This document shows, in pieces, positions 1 through 8,519 of a stretch of DNA of 48,817 nucleotides; position 1 is the first letter of the stretch, and each line of letters begins with the position of its first letter. Source of the DNA: Cyclobacteriaceae bacterium (GTDB taxonomy: Bacteria; Bacteroidota; Bacteroidia; Cytophagales; Cyclobacteriaceae); contig JAFIEW010000014.1 of assembly GCA_020832375.1 (NCBI GenBank), forward strand, positions 1 through 48,817, given 5' to 3'. The notes beneath the pieces are model-generated. The model saw nothing but the letters and a program-made list of their open reading frames with translations. It was not told the origin of the DNA and ran no database searches. The position numbers and the translations under genes are program-made.

Positions 1-187
1 TACCAATAATGGGCTTTATCTGAAAAAGAAAATTATCAGAATCAGGTGCTGTAAATGAACCTCAGAAAAAAGTAACATTGTCTAAATTGCGAAACCGTAG
101 GTCATACTTTCAAATGCTTAAGCAAGATTGGGTTTACTTTAAAATTAAGCAAAACGCATATTTTCATCTAGATATGAGTTTAATTTT

Positions 188-322
188 TATTCATAAGAGC
201 ACAGTATTAAGCATATTCGTTTCAAAAAATACTGCACCAAAAGGTTAAAGTTTAGATATTGAGGTTTAAGCTCAAGCACTATCGTAATTGGTATTAGCAT
301 AAAAAACATCAAAAGCTTAAAA
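188..322 (-). repeat. Diverged tandem copy of dispersed repeat
   Basis: This stretch reads as a degraded copy of 417-547. Both contain, in the same order, an ATTC...GCACAG block, an A-rich middle, CAAGCAnnATCGTAATTGGTATT, and an AAAAGCTTAAAATA block, with many substitutions and small indels between. Spacing of the two copies is about 225 bases. No open reading frame with protein character is seen. Positions 1-187 show nothing recognisable. The minus orientation is given to match the better copy at 391-645. Confidence 0.5.
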
Positions 323-390
323 TATTTAGCTGGTGGTTGATCACGTTTCTATTTAGGGCATACTTAAAAACAGCTAAATTGTTAATAAAT

Positions 391-645
391 AAATCATAAA
401 ATCTATTCGTTAATTTATTCGAGTGCACAGTTTTATTCAAAAGTAGTGAAAATGCTTGCACGAAAATGTCTGAGATAGAAATTTTTAGATTAGCCCCAAG
501 CATCATCGTAATTGGTATTTATTTGAAAAAAGATTAAAAGCTTAAAATAAGCTTCTTGAAATTTATCATTTTTCTGTCAATTAAAATAAGAGAAGCTGGT
601 GCCGCCTCGAATTTGCAGTACTTTGGATTTTTTAAGAAAGCCCTA
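391..645 (-). repeat. Dispersed repeat, copy 1 (inverted relative to 48438)
   Basis: The reverse complement of this segment aligns by eye along its whole length with 48438-48715. Shared blocks include TAGGGCTT, AAGTACTGCA, ATTCGAGGCGGCAC, AAGCTTATTTTAAGCTTTTAAT, GACATTTTCG, GCAAGCATTTTCACTA and GTGCACT, with scattered substitutions and short indels. The short open frame it contains on the minus strand has no protein signature and is better explained as repeat sequence. Similarity stops near 391, where the far copy instead continues into the ATGCTTATCCGCAT module. A non-autonomous or decayed mobile element is a likely origin; no transposase is present. Confidence 0.75.
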
Positions 646-815
646 TCTATAAAAACCAGCGGAACCTATTCCACTTCGATGTTCTGATGTATTGGGAAGA
701 CTTTTAAGCAGGCCCAACTTGGAGGTGATGTGGCCCATTTCATGAATTATAAAGGTAGGATGTAGGTACTTTTATACCTTCTCTCAAATTCGATATGATC
801 AGTTGAATCTATTTT
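643..815 (-). pseudogene. Frameshifted remnant of a zinc metalloprotease (HEMGH)
   Basis: On the minus strand, the frame from 771 to a stop at 645-643 encodes a fragment with HPTFIIHEMGHITS, which carries a classic zincin HExxH motif (H codon at 744-742, second H at 732-730), and ends in HRSGIGSAGFYR. The frame just upstream (815 down to about 770) encodes KIDSTDHIEFERRYKSTYI, which would join smoothly to HPTFIIHEMGH if one frameshift near 770-780 were repaired. The stop codon lies exactly where the dispersed repeat begins, so the gene looks truncated by repeat insertion and then decayed. The family cannot be named from so short a piece. No good start codon or N-terminal half is visible up to 987. 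Confidence 0.55.
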
Positions 816-987
816 TTAGCTGTTTACAGCTTACTAAATGAAAAATCCGGATCGAGCTATAAGTAAAACCTATCATGATTTTTTCAGTTTAATAGGGCCA
901 ATAAAATACCTTTTCAAAATTTGGCGAGTCCTTTCTATTAGGTACTCATCCTAAGTAAAATATTAATTAATTTACCCATATATCGTA

Positions 988-2127
988 ATGAAAAAATATA
1001 TCTTTTATTTCCTTTCAATCTTTATTTTGAATGCCTGTGAGGCAAAAAGTGATGCTGATGTTGTGGTGGAAGAAGAGAAAGAAGTTGCCAATTCTTTTGA
1101 TTTTGAGGTCAAATCTGTTTACAAGGGTATGGCTATTCCTTGGGCTATGGCTTGGCTTCCTGACGGTAGGATGTTAATTACGGAGCGCTCAGGTACACTA
1201 CATCTTTTTGATGAAGCATCTGGTGAAATGCAAACTATTTCTGGAATTCCAGAGGTTTATGCAAGTGGGCAAGGCGGCTTACTTGATGTTGTACTTCATC
1301 CCGACTATGATAGCAATGGTTGGATTTATCTTTCTTATGCTAAGCCGATGGAAGGGGGTGGTAATACCACCATTGTGAGGGGCAAGCTATCTGAAGGCAA
1401 TGCTTTTGTGGAGCAAGAAGAAATTTTTATGGCTACTCCTGGAATAAGAAGAGGGGTGCACTTCGGTTCTCGAATCGCATTCGATGATAGCAACTATTTG
1501 TTTTTTACTATTGGCGATCGGGGCACCATGGAAAATGCGCAAAAGTTAGATAATTATTTCGGTAAGGTGCATCGTATTCATGATGATGGACGCATTCCAA
1601 ATGACAATCCATTCATTAATGAAGCCAATGCGAAGAAAACCATCTGGACGTATGGCAATCGAAATATACAAGGAATGAGATTTCACCCAAGTACCGGTGA
1701 ATTGTGGGCACATGAGCATGGTCCTAAAGGCGGCGATGAGATTAATCATATCCGAAAAGGCTTGAATTATGGTTGGCCTAAAGTGAGCTATGGTATCAAC
1801 TATGATGGTACTACCTTTACTGACAAGACAGAGGCTCCAGGTATTGAACCGCCTGTGCATCAGTGGACTCCATCAATTGCGCCATGTGGTATGACTTTTG
1901 TATCGGGTGATCAGTATCCTGAATGGAAAAATAATTTGTTGGTGGGTGCACTTTCTTTTCAATACGTAGCTAGGGTTGTCCTAGACGATGCCGGCAATTA
2001 TGTGCGAGAGGAAAAATTACTAGAAAATATCGGAAGAGTAAGGGATGTTGCAATGAGTCCTGACGGAATCATCTATGTGGCGGTAGAGGGTGATGCAGGC
2101 ATCGTGAAACTCGTTCCTAAAAGTTAA
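988..2127 (+). CDS. PQQ-dependent sugar dehydrogenase, lipoprotein
   Basis: Predicted periplasmic aldose dehydrogenase of the soluble glucose dehydrogenase / YliI (Asd) family, a six-bladed beta-propeller that oxidises sugars with PQQ and calcium. The 379-residue protein starts with a short lipoprotein signal (lipobox LNAC, Cys17). Family hallmarks are PWAMAWLPDGRMLITER (51-67), a GVHFGSRIAFD block with the likely catalytic His158, FTIGDRG (173-179), TYGNRNIQGM (221-230) and WAHEHGPKGGDEIN (240-253), followed by LNYGWP. It stands alone, with a strong intrinsic terminator at 2161-2194. The substrate and electron acceptor cannot be read from sequence; PQQ would have to be made or scavenged elsewhere. 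Confidence 0.9.
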   Translation: MKKYIFYFLSIFILNACEAKSDADVVVEEEKEVANSFDFEVKSVYKGMAIPWAMAWLPDGRMLITERSGTLHLFDEASGEMQTISGIPEVYASGQGGLLDVVLHPDYDSNGWIYLSYAKPMEGGGNTTIVRGKLSEGNAFVEQEEIFMATPGIRRGVHFGSRIAFDDSNYLFFTIGDRGTMENAQKLDNYFGKVHRIHDDGRIPNDNPFINEANAKKTIWTYGNRNIQGMRFHPSTGELWAHEHGPKGGDEINHIRKGLNYGWPKVSYGINYDGTTFTDKTEAPGIEPPVHQWTPSIAPCGMTFVSGDQYPEWKNNLLVGALSFQYVARVVLDDAGNYVREEKLLENIGRVRDVAMSPDGIIYVAVEGDAGIVKLVPKS

Positions 2128-2160
2128 TATCTTTTTGTAGATGGTATTTTAGTATTAATA

Positions 2161-2194
2161 AAAAAAGCGATGTCAATAATAGCATCGCTTTTTT
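2161..2194 (+). terminator. Bidirectional intrinsic terminator
   Basis: Perfect 12-bp stem AAAAAAGCGATG / CATCGCTTTTTT with a 10-base loop, ending in a T run on either strand. It lies 33 bases after the sugar dehydrogenase stop codon. Confidence 0.85.
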
Positions 2195-2310
2195 GTCTTT
2201 TTAAAAGCATAGGTTTCAACTACTTTTTCTTAACAGTTATTCTTTCGAGGTAGCTAAAAGCAAAATTCACAGGAAAATTAATTTAGCAGCTTCATTCAGG
2301 TGGTAATTTA

Positions 2311-2360
2311 AAATAAAACGACAGCTTACAGAGTAGTACCTGAACTTTAGCTGTCTTTTT
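2311..2360 (-). terminator. Probable terminator of the M1 peptidase operon
   Basis: A GACAGCT / AGCTGTC stem (2320-2326 with 2349-2355) and a 22-base loop, followed on the minus strand by GTTTTATTTT and on the plus strand by TTTTT. It sits 17 bases past the stop of the minus-strand peptidase gene. The loop is long, so this is less certain than the other terminators here. Confidence 0.5.
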
Positions 2361-2376
2361 GCATGTACTATTTGAA

Positions 2377-4245
2377 TCAATATCCTAGTAATTGATCAAT
2401 AGATCGATAGGATACAAAATGATAGCCAGGTCGAGCATCTTCGTAAATTTCAAGTGCCAATTCTTTCTTATCCTGCTCTACTAATGCTTCATAAATAGGC
2501 ATCAAGAATTTTCTACGCCCTACCTTTTTTAAGAAATCTGCCATATAGGGGAAAGCTTCTTGATAATCCTCACGAATAGCGATTACATACCAAAGAGTTT
2601 GGATCTCCGCATTTGTAGATTGACTGAAGTTATACTCCTTGTCAAGCTTTTGCAGCTTATCTAAACTGACTTGATTTTCTGTAACAAGTTGTAAGAAATG
2701 TAATATTTCGTGTGTGGATTTATCCTTTAGTACAAGCTGATCTTCCGGGAGTGCTCCGGCTAAAAAAGCGGCAGTTTTTTGCTCTACCTCTTGAAATAGC
2801 GCACTTTCGGGCATAGGGAGATCCTCAGGCATTCCAGGCTGAAAGATCCAGCGCCTTACATCAGCCTCTGGGAATTTGACATTATTTTTTTCAAAAGCAT
2901 TTGCTCTCAAGTATTCAATGAACTGATCGGTATCAATACTTAAAAAGGCGTGAGTGGTGAAATAGTCGTTTAAAAATTGGTCAAATGCCTTTGTTCCAAT
3001 TTGTTTTTCTACCCATCGAAGGAAGAAAAATCCTTTGTCATAGGCTATGGCACTTACTCCTTCGTCAGGGTCTCTACCTTCAAGATCAAGTTTTAAAGAG
3101 GTGTCTTTCTTTTTTCCAGACTCTAAGTAGTTGTCTATGGTGTTTTTGAGGTCTGTGTAGCTGAGATAGGCCAACATTTCAGCATATTCTTTACCATAAA
3201 CGGCTTCCATAATTCGATTTTCAAAATATACCGTAAATCCTTCATTGAGCCAAAAGTCATTCCAAGTGGCTGTGGTTACTAAGTTACCTGACCAGCTGTG
3301 TGCGAGTTCGTGCGCCACAAGAGAAACTAATGATCGATCTCCTGTAATGATGGTAGGAGTTGCAAAGGTGATTCTAGGGTTCTCCATTCCACCAAAAGGA
3401 AAACTCGGTGGCAGTACCAACAAATCATATCTATCCCATTGATAGGGACCATACAGTTTTTCAGCTTTTTCAAGCATCTGTTGTGTTTCTATAAATTCGC
3501 TATGAGCATCATCCAATAATGAAGGCTCTGCATAAACACCTGTCTGCTTGCCAATTTCCTTAAAGGCTAAATCACCGACTGCCAGTGCCATCAGGTAGGC
3601 AGGGATGGGTTGTTCCATTTTGAAGCGATACTTTCCGCTATCGTTTTTCTTTTGCGGATTAGTTGCAGACATTAGGGGCAAAAGCCGAAGGGGTACCTGA
3701 ACTTCTGCATCATAGGTAAAACGTATTCCTGGCGAATCTTGGCATGGTATCCAACTGCGCGCCAGAATGGCCTGCGACTGGGTGAAAAGAAAAGGCTCAC
3801 CAGACAAGGTTTGGTCTGAGTTAAGCCATTGCAAGGCCGCAGCCTCACTCGAGGTGACATAGCTGATGACCACTTGATCGTCACCTTTTTTGAGTTGAAT
3901 GCTCATGGCACTGCCCAATATGTCGTCTTTCTCTGATAGCTCGTAACTTAACTCATTACCCTTTGAATCGGTGACTTTATCAATATCTAAATCGTAGGTA
4001 TCCAAAACTAGCTGATTGGCATCTTCTTTCCGATCGAGCGTCCAGGTGGCGGTAGCTTTAATTTGTTTTGAATTAAAATCTACCTCAGCATCCCAACTTA
4101 AATGACTTGTTTTTACTTGATTGCTGTTAGCATAACTATGAGGGTCAAGGTTTTTTTCTGCTTTCATTTCAACTTTTTTATCTGACTGGCATCCGCACCA
4201 GCTTAAACTTGCCAACATTAGAATGGATATGGCTATGTATTTCAT
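2377..4245 (-). CDS. M1 family aminopeptidase (LTA4 hydrolase-like), lipoprotein
   Basis: Zinc aminopeptidase that removes N-terminal residues from peptides, most like the leukotriene A4 hydrolase / cold-active aminopeptidase branch of family M1. The 622-residue protein has an N-terminal signal with Cys17 and Cys19 as candidate lipid anchors, so it probably works in the periplasm. The exopeptidase motif FGGMENPRITF (GGMEN at 285-289), the zinc site HELAHSW (312-318) and the third ligand in WLNEGFTVYFE (Glu335) are all intact, with SAIAYDKGFFFLRWVE further on. A helical C-terminal domain of about 150 residues fits the LTA4H-type C-terminus. It lies 55 bases downstream of the GlcD-like gene and is probably cotranscribed with it. 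Confidence 0.92.
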   Translation of the reverse strand: MKYIAISILMLASLSWCGCQSDKKVEMKAEKNLDPHSYANSNQVKTSHLSWDAEVDFNSKQIKATATWTLDRKEDANQLVLDTYDLDIDKVTDSKGNELSYELSEKDDILGSAMSIQLKKGDDQVVISYVTSSEAAALQWLNSDQTLSGEPFLFTQSQAILARSWIPCQDSPGIRFTYDAEVQVPLRLLPLMSATNPQKKNDSGKYRFKMEQPIPAYLMALAVGDLAFKEIGKQTGVYAEPSLLDDAHSEFIETQQMLEKAEKLYGPYQWDRYDLLVLPPSFPFGGMENPRITFATPTIITGDRSLVSLVAHELAHSWSGNLVTTATWNDFWLNEGFTVYFENRIMEAVYGKEYAEMLAYLSYTDLKNTIDNYLESGKKKDTSLKLDLEGRDPDEGVSAIAYDKGFFFLRWVEKQIGTKAFDQFLNDYFTTHAFLSIDTDQFIEYLRANAFEKNNVKFPEADVRRWIFQPGMPEDLPMPESALFQEVEQKTAAFLAGALPEDQLVLKDKSTHEILHFLQLVTENQVSLDKLQKLDKEYNFSQSTNAEIQTLWYVIAIREDYQEAFPYMADFLKKVGRRKFLMPIYEALVEQDKKELALEIYEDARPGYHFVSYRSIDQLLGY

Positions 4246-4300
4246 GAGTTAATGGTTAAAGTAATTCAATTAAGCAAAATATCTAAAGCGGTCGCTGAAT

Positions 4301-5719
4301 TTAAAAGATTTTGTCAGGATTGAGTATGCCGTTAGGGTCAAATACTTTTTTAATACCACGCATTAAATTAAGATTTACCTCCGATACAGCCATCGACATA
4401 TAAGGTCTTTTAGCGATACCAATACCATGCTCTCCTGAAAGCGTACCACCAAGTTCTACTACTCTTTGAAAAATCTTACCGATACCTTCATTGACCTTAC
4501 CATTCCAATCCTCATCTGAAATGTTCTCTTTCATGATGTTGATGTGTAGATTGCCATCCCCTGCATGACCATAACAAACGGAATTAAAACCATATTCCTT
4601 ACCTATTTCTTTGATGTCAGTAACTAGGGCGGGTAAGTTTCCTCGCGGTACCACCACGTCCTCTGATTTGGTGAGGCTGTATGAATTAACCGCTGGAGAT
4701 ACGTTACGTCTTAGCTTCCACAGTTCATCTTTTTGTTGCTTTGAATCAGCAAAGAGTACTTCACCGCTACCGTAATTATCCAGCACCTCCACGATAGTTT
4801 CTGCCTCCTTCATTAACACCTCTTCATCGTTTCCATCAAGCTCTATAATCAGTTGAGCCTGCACTTCCTCGCCTATTTCCATGTTTACAGGAGTATGTAA
4901 AACTTCTGCAAGGTATTTTTTTGTTTTTTCAATACTATCTCGGTCTACAAACTCCATACCCGATGGGGTTACTCCAGCCATATAGATTTTAGAAATAGCC
5001 TCACAGGCCTCTTCTGAACTTCTGAAAGAGGCACATAGGATTACATCTTTTCTAGGGTAGGGGCGTAGCTTAAAGTATATTTTAGTTATGATGCCTAAAG
5101 TGCCTTCACTGCCAATCATGAGCTGGGTGAGGTTGTAACCGGTTGAATTTTTTAATACATTAGCTCCGGTATGAATGATCTCTCCAGTTGGTAAAACTAC
5201 TTCCAAATTGAGGACATAGTCTCTAGTAACTCCGTATTTTACAGCCTTAGGGCCGCCCGCATTTTCGCCTAGGTTCCCTCCTAGAAAACAAGTACCTCTA
5301 CTACTAGGGTCTGGTGGGTAAAAGAGGCCTTTTTCTTTTACAGCTTCTTGAAATATCTCCGTAATCACACCAGGCTCTACACAAGCTTGAAGGTTGAGCT
5401 CGTCTATATTTAAGATTTTATTGAAGCGCTCCATAGAGATAACAACTCCCTTTTTTACAGGAAGTGCACCACCGCTGAGTCCTGTACCTCCACCTCTTGG
5501 TGTTACGGGGATGTGGTGAGCATTACAGATTTTTAAGATTTGGCTCACTTCCTCCGTATTTGCTGGCTTCAATACCACATCGGGCATGAAGACATAATCT
5601 TCGGTTTCATCATGAGCGTACTTGTGCTTTGCCTCTTCGTCATGCGTGAGCATATATTCAGCCCCTACGATTGACTCGAACTGTTCAATCAGCTTCTTTT
5701 CTTCTATAATAGAGATCAT
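4301..5719 (-). CDS. FAD-linked oxidoreductase, GlcD / D-lactate dehydrogenase type
   Basis: Flavoprotein of the D-2-hydroxyacid dehydrogenase group (glycolate oxidase subunit GlcD, D-lactate dehydrogenase), 472 residues. The FAD-binding PCMH fold carries PRGGGTGLSGG (GGGTGLSGG at 76-84); the C-terminal FAD-oxidase cap has GHAGDGNLHINI (384-395), GEHGIG (His431) and ends in PNGILNPDKIF. These blocks are diagnostic. GlcE and GlcF partners are not next to it, so a stand-alone D-lactate or D-2-hydroxyglutarate dehydrogenase is as likely as a glycolate oxidase subunit. It has no signal peptide and is probably cytoplasmic. The ATG start lies 40 bases below a -7 box (TATATTTG, minus, 5766-5759) shared in a palindrome with the divergent NlpC gene. 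Confidence 0.88.
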   Translation of the reverse strand: MISIIEEKKLIEQFESIVGAEYMLTHDEEAKHKYAHDETEDYVFMPDVVLKPANTEEVSQILKICNAHHIPVTPRGGGTGLSGGALPVKKGVVISMERFNKILNIDELNLQACVEPGVITEIFQEAVKEKGLFYPPDPSSRGTCFLGGNLGENAGGPKAVKYGVTRDYVLNLEVVLPTGEIIHTGANVLKNSTGYNLTQLMIGSEGTLGIITKIYFKLRPYPRKDVILCASFRSSEEACEAISKIYMAGVTPSGMEFVDRDSIEKTKKYLAEVLHTPVNMEIGEEVQAQLIIELDGNDEEVLMKEAETIVEVLDNYGSGEVLFADSKQQKDELWKLRRNVSPAVNSYSLTKSEDVVVPRGNLPALVTDIKEIGKEYGFNSVCYGHAGDGNLHINIMKENISDEDWNGKVNEGIGKIFQRVVELGGTLSGEHGIGIAKRPYMSMAVSEVNLNLMRGIKKVFDPNGILNPDKIF

Positions 5720-5747
5720 GGTGTTTTCGGTCTTAAATTGTATCTAC

Positions 5748-5766
5748 TATATTTGTAGCAAATATA
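5748..5766. promoter_or_regulatory. Face-to-face divergent -7 boxes in a 19-base palindrome
   Basis: TATATTTGTAGCAAATATA is a perfect inverted repeat with a 3-base centre, and each arm is a perfect Bacteroidota -7 box (TAnnTTTG): one faces the NlpC gene at 5853, the other faces the GlcD-like gene starting at 5719. The two polymerase footprints would overlap, so the promoters should exclude each other. -33 elements are weak (TTTT near 5723 on plus; TTTA about 24 bases away on minus). The palindrome could alternatively be an operator. Confidence 0.55.
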
Positions 5767-5852
5767 TTAATTTAATAGAGATGAGCGTTCTAAAACTGCT
5801 ATCTAATCATCCACATATTTTTCCAAACATTCAATTCTTGTTTATCATTCCA

Positions 5853-6332
5853 ATGAAGCTACATCGTTCGTTTTTTCTTTTTGTTTGCCTTTTAATTCCT
5901 TTTTTATTTAGTTCTTGCGTTGCGGGAAAAAGGGCAAAGCAAAATAAAATCGATACTGTTATAGCCACCGCTCGTACTTATAAAGGTACGCCTTATCAAT
6001 GGGGTGGCACCACCCGTGCAGGTATGGATTGCTCAGGACTACTTTTACAGTCATTTGACGCAATCGGAGAAACACTACCGCGCACCTCCAAAGAGCAAAG
6101 CAAACTGGGTAAACGCGTAAGAATGAAGAAACTAAAACCAGGTGATCTTGTTTTTTTCGCGACTAAAAAACGTTCACGTAAAATTACGCATGCAGGCTTG
6201 GTTACTGAGGTGTACGACCGAAAATCTGATATTCGCTTTATTCATAGCTCAAGCTCTTTGGGAGTAGTTGAAAATAACATCTACAATACCTACTATAAAA
6301 AAAATTTCAGAAAGGGTAGAAGGGTATTTTGA
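5853..6332 (+). CDS. NlpC/P60 family cell-wall peptidase, lipoprotein
   Basis: Predicted cysteine endopeptidase that cuts peptide cross-links of peptidoglycan (gamma-D-glutamyl-meso-diaminopimelate type). From the ATG at 5853 it is 159 residues with a lipoprotein signal ending at Cys22 (FLFSSC). The frame stays open back to 5622, but that extension overlaps the promoter and the opposing gene and would bury the signal peptide, so 5853 is chosen. The catalytic set is clear: Cys60 in GMDCSGL, His113 in THAGLV and His131 in FIHSSSS, preceded by the family motif GTPYQWGGT. It is a compact single-domain enzyme without LysM or SH3 repeats. Its stop codon overlaps the -33 element of the tRNA promoter. 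Confidence 0.9.
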   Translation: MKLHRSFFLFVCLLIPFLFSSCVAGKRAKQNKIDTVIATARTYKGTPYQWGGTTRAGMDCSGLLLQSFDAIGETLPRTSKEQSKLGKRVRMKKLKPGDLVFFATKKRSRKITHAGLVTEVYDRKSDIRFIHSSSSLGVVENNIYNTYYKKNFRKGRRVF

Positions 6333-6357
6333 TAATCATAAAATCCATCTATATTTG
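6328..6357 (+). promoter_or_regulatory. Consensus promoter of tRNA-Ala
   Basis: TTTG (6328-6331), 18 bases, TATATTTG (6350-6357): an exact match to the Bacteroidota -33/-7 consensus, placing transcription start a few bases before the tRNA at 6369. The -33 element includes bases of the stop codon of the preceding NlpC gene. Confidence 0.75.
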
Positions 6358-6368
6358 CATCGCAATTC

Positions 6369-6442
<74 letters not shown>

Positions 6443-6447
6443 CAAAG

Positions 6448-6480
6448 GCATAGCTTATTTTAAAGCTATGCTTTTTTTTT
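6448..6480 (+). terminator. Intrinsic terminator of tRNA-Ala
   Basis: Stem GCATAGCTT / AAGCTATGC with a 6-base loop, followed by nine T residues, starting 6 bases after the tRNA. Confidence 0.88.
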
Positions 6481-6725
6481 GATAGATGAAGTTAACTCAT
6501 CGATCATGTTATCTTACCCTCAAGGTTTTCAGGATCCGGCATTGCAAAACTATTACTTCGAAACTATTATAAAATTGCTCTCGCCAAAGTCTACCACTAT
6601 CGCAGACCATTGAAACCTATAGGAGCAAAAGTCATTCGCTTGACTTTAATGAATTCTATCATTTTCTGTGAGTAAATACTTAACTTCGCATTCGATATTA
6701 TACTTCCATAAAACAGCTGACCCAT

Positions 6726-7349
6726 ATGAATTTACTTCCTTCGAATAACTTAAAAGCTTTATTTTTAGATCTGGGAGGAGTCATTATTGATATTGACCCA
6801 GGTCGTGCTTTTCAAAAAATAAAACAATTAGGAACAAATGCAGAGGAGAAAATTACGCTCAATCATCCCCTTTTTAAACAGTATGAAACTGGGCAGCTGA
6901 CAGATACACAATTTTATGATCAGGCCTGCAGCTTGTGGGGGTTAAATATCTCCAATGATGAGTTTTTAGATATTTGGAATAGTCTTCTCCTTGATATACC
7001 TAAAGAGCGTACCGATTTTATCTTCGACTTAAGTCAAAATTACAGTCTTTTTTTATTGAGTAATACCAATCCTATTCATTTGCGAGTGGTTAAATCCATG
7101 TATCGCGATGTGTCAGGTAGAGATATGGAAGATGATTTTGATAAGTTGTACCTCTCTTATGAGATGCAATGCAGAAAACCTGATATTGAAATTTATGAAC
7201 AAGCGATTGTCTCTTCAGGTTATAATGCAGAAAACTGCTTGTTTTGTGACGATCTAATAGAAAATATCCGAGGTGCTAAGGCAGTAGGGTTATCAGGTTA
7301 CCATATTTACCTAGAACAAGATCTTTTAAGCTTAAAAAAATATATTTGA
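6726..7349 (+). CDS. HAD superfamily hydrolase (subfamily IA)
   Basis: Small-molecule phosphatase of the haloacid dehalogenase superfamily, 207 residues, cytoplasmic. Motif I is LFLDLGGVIIDID, with the nucleophile Asp15; the usual second Asp of motif I is Gly, as is common in the DLGGV branch (YihX/alpha-D-glucose-1-phosphatase-like). Motif II is FLLSNTNPIH, motif III lysine lies in CRKPDIEIYE, and motif IV is CLFCDDLIENI. A helical cap sits between motifs I and II, as in subfamily IA. The substrate is not predictable. The stop codon is followed after one base by the TTG start of the site-2 protease gene, so the two are translationally coupled. Confidence 0.85.
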   Translation: MNLLPSNNLKALFLDLGGVIIDIDPGRAFQKIKQLGTNAEEKITLNHPLFKQYETGQLTDTQFYDQACSLWGLNISNDEFLDIWNSLLLDIPKERTDFIFDLSQNYSLFLLSNTNPIHLRVVKSMYRDVSGRDMEDDFDKLYLSYEMQCRKPDIEIYEQAIVSSGYNAENCLFCDDLIENIRGAKAVGLSGYHIYLEQDLLSLKKYI

Positions 7350-7350
7350 T

Positions 7351-8511
7351 TTGGATAATGAACCTACATCCCAACGGTCTATAATCAAAAAGTACACCAT
7401 TCATATTGGTCTATTTATACTGTCGCTCATAGGTACTACCCTTGCAGGGCTGGAGCTTACGATTGGGAAGAGCATATTCATGGGGCTGGAAAATATTTCA
7501 GGCTCAGACTGGTCGCTTGCTCTTCAATATTCTATACCCCTTCTCACTATCTTAACTTTTCATGAGTTTGGGCACTATTTTACAGCTAGATACTATGGGA
7601 TCAATGTCACCTTGCCTTTTTATATCCCTTTATGGCTTGGCTTTTTAGGAGCGATGTCCTTTGGTACGGCAGGTGCGGTAATACGGATTAAAGAAATTAT
7701 ACATAGTAGAAGACAGTATTTCGATATTGGGGTAGCTGGACCTATTGCAGGATGGGTGATTGCAATATTAGTGATTTGGTATGGTTTTGCAAATTTGCCC
7801 GATCCAGAGTTTATTTTTGAGATCCATCCAGAGTACAAAGAGTATGGTTTGAATTATGCGGATCATGTATATGATAATGATGATGTTCCAGTTATTCAGA
7901 TAGGCTCAACCATTACTTTCTGGTTTTTTGAGAATTTTGTAGTGCAGGATACTTCCTTAATTCCTCATCCCAACGAAATGATTCACTACCCTTGGCTGAT
8001 GGCAGGATTCTTAGCCTTAATCATTACTGCATTAAATATGCTCCCGATTGGCCAACTTGATGGAGGGCATGTTATCTTCGGCCTCTTTGGAAATAGGGTA
8101 CATCGGGTAGTTGCTCCAGCTGCATTCCTTTTATTACTATTTTATGCAGGATTAGGCCTTTTTCATCCTGTAGACCTTTTTAATCCCGAACAATCGTTTT
8201 ACCTTTTGTTTTACTTAGGTATATTATATATCAGCTTGAGACGAGTTGCGGGTAATCTAAAAGATACCTTCATGATCATGTTTGGTATTTTTGCACTTCA
8301 ATTAAGTTTAGTTTCAGTATTTCCTACAGTTGAGGGCTACAGCGGATGGCTGTTGTTTGCGCTCCTTTTGGGTAGGTTTTTGGGGGTATATCATCCTCAG
8401 ACCTACGATAATCGTCCGCTTACAACCAAACAAAAGGTACTGGGATGGTTCTCGCTTTTTATTTTTGTGATTTCAGTATCGCCTAAGCCGCTTATTATTT
8501 TAAATATGTAA
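7351..8511 (+). CDS. Site-2 protease family (M50) membrane metalloprotease
   Basis: Integral-membrane zinc protease of family M50, 386 residues with several hydrophobic segments. The zinc motif HEFGH (71-75) is followed in the later membrane segment by NMLPIGQLDGGH, whose Asp237 is the third ligand. Both are intact. There is no PDZ insertion as in RseP; a short hydrophilic loop (about 150-200) sits between the two zinc-binding segments. The start is a TTG at 7351, one base after the HAD stop; the first in-frame ATG (residue 44) would delete the first membrane segment. Members cut membrane proteins, such as anti-sigma factors; no such substrate is adjacent. It is the middle gene of a three-gene operon. 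Confidence 0.87.
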   Translation: MDNEPTSQRSIIKKYTIHIGLFILSLIGTTLAGLELTIGKSIFMGLENISGSDWSLALQYSIPLLTILTFHEFGHYFTARYYGINVTLPFYIPLWLGFLGAMSFGTAGAVIRIKEIIHSRRQYFDIGVAGPIAGWVIAILVIWYGFANLPDPEFIFEIHPEYKEYGLNYADHVYDNDDVPVIQIGSTITFWFFENFVVQDTSLIPHPNEMIHYPWLMAGFLALIITALNMLPIGQLDGGHVIFGLFGNRVHRVVAPAAFLLLLFYAGLGLFHPVDLFNPEQSFYLLFYLGILYISLRRVAGNLKDTFMIMFGIFALQLSLVSVFPTVEGYSGWLLFALLLGRFLGVYHPQTYDNRPLTTKQKVLGWFSLFIFVISVSPKPLIILNM

Positions 8512-8519
8512 TCATCTAG

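Noticed and set aside
309-506. 65-codon minus-strand open frame
   Set aside because: It lies wholly inside the dispersed repeat; the matching copy at the window end does not keep the frame, and the product shows no protein features.
5622-5852. N-terminal extension of the NlpC/P60 frame
   Set aside because: It overlaps the opposing gene and the promoter palindrome and would bury the lipoprotein signal; the ATG at 5853 fits better.
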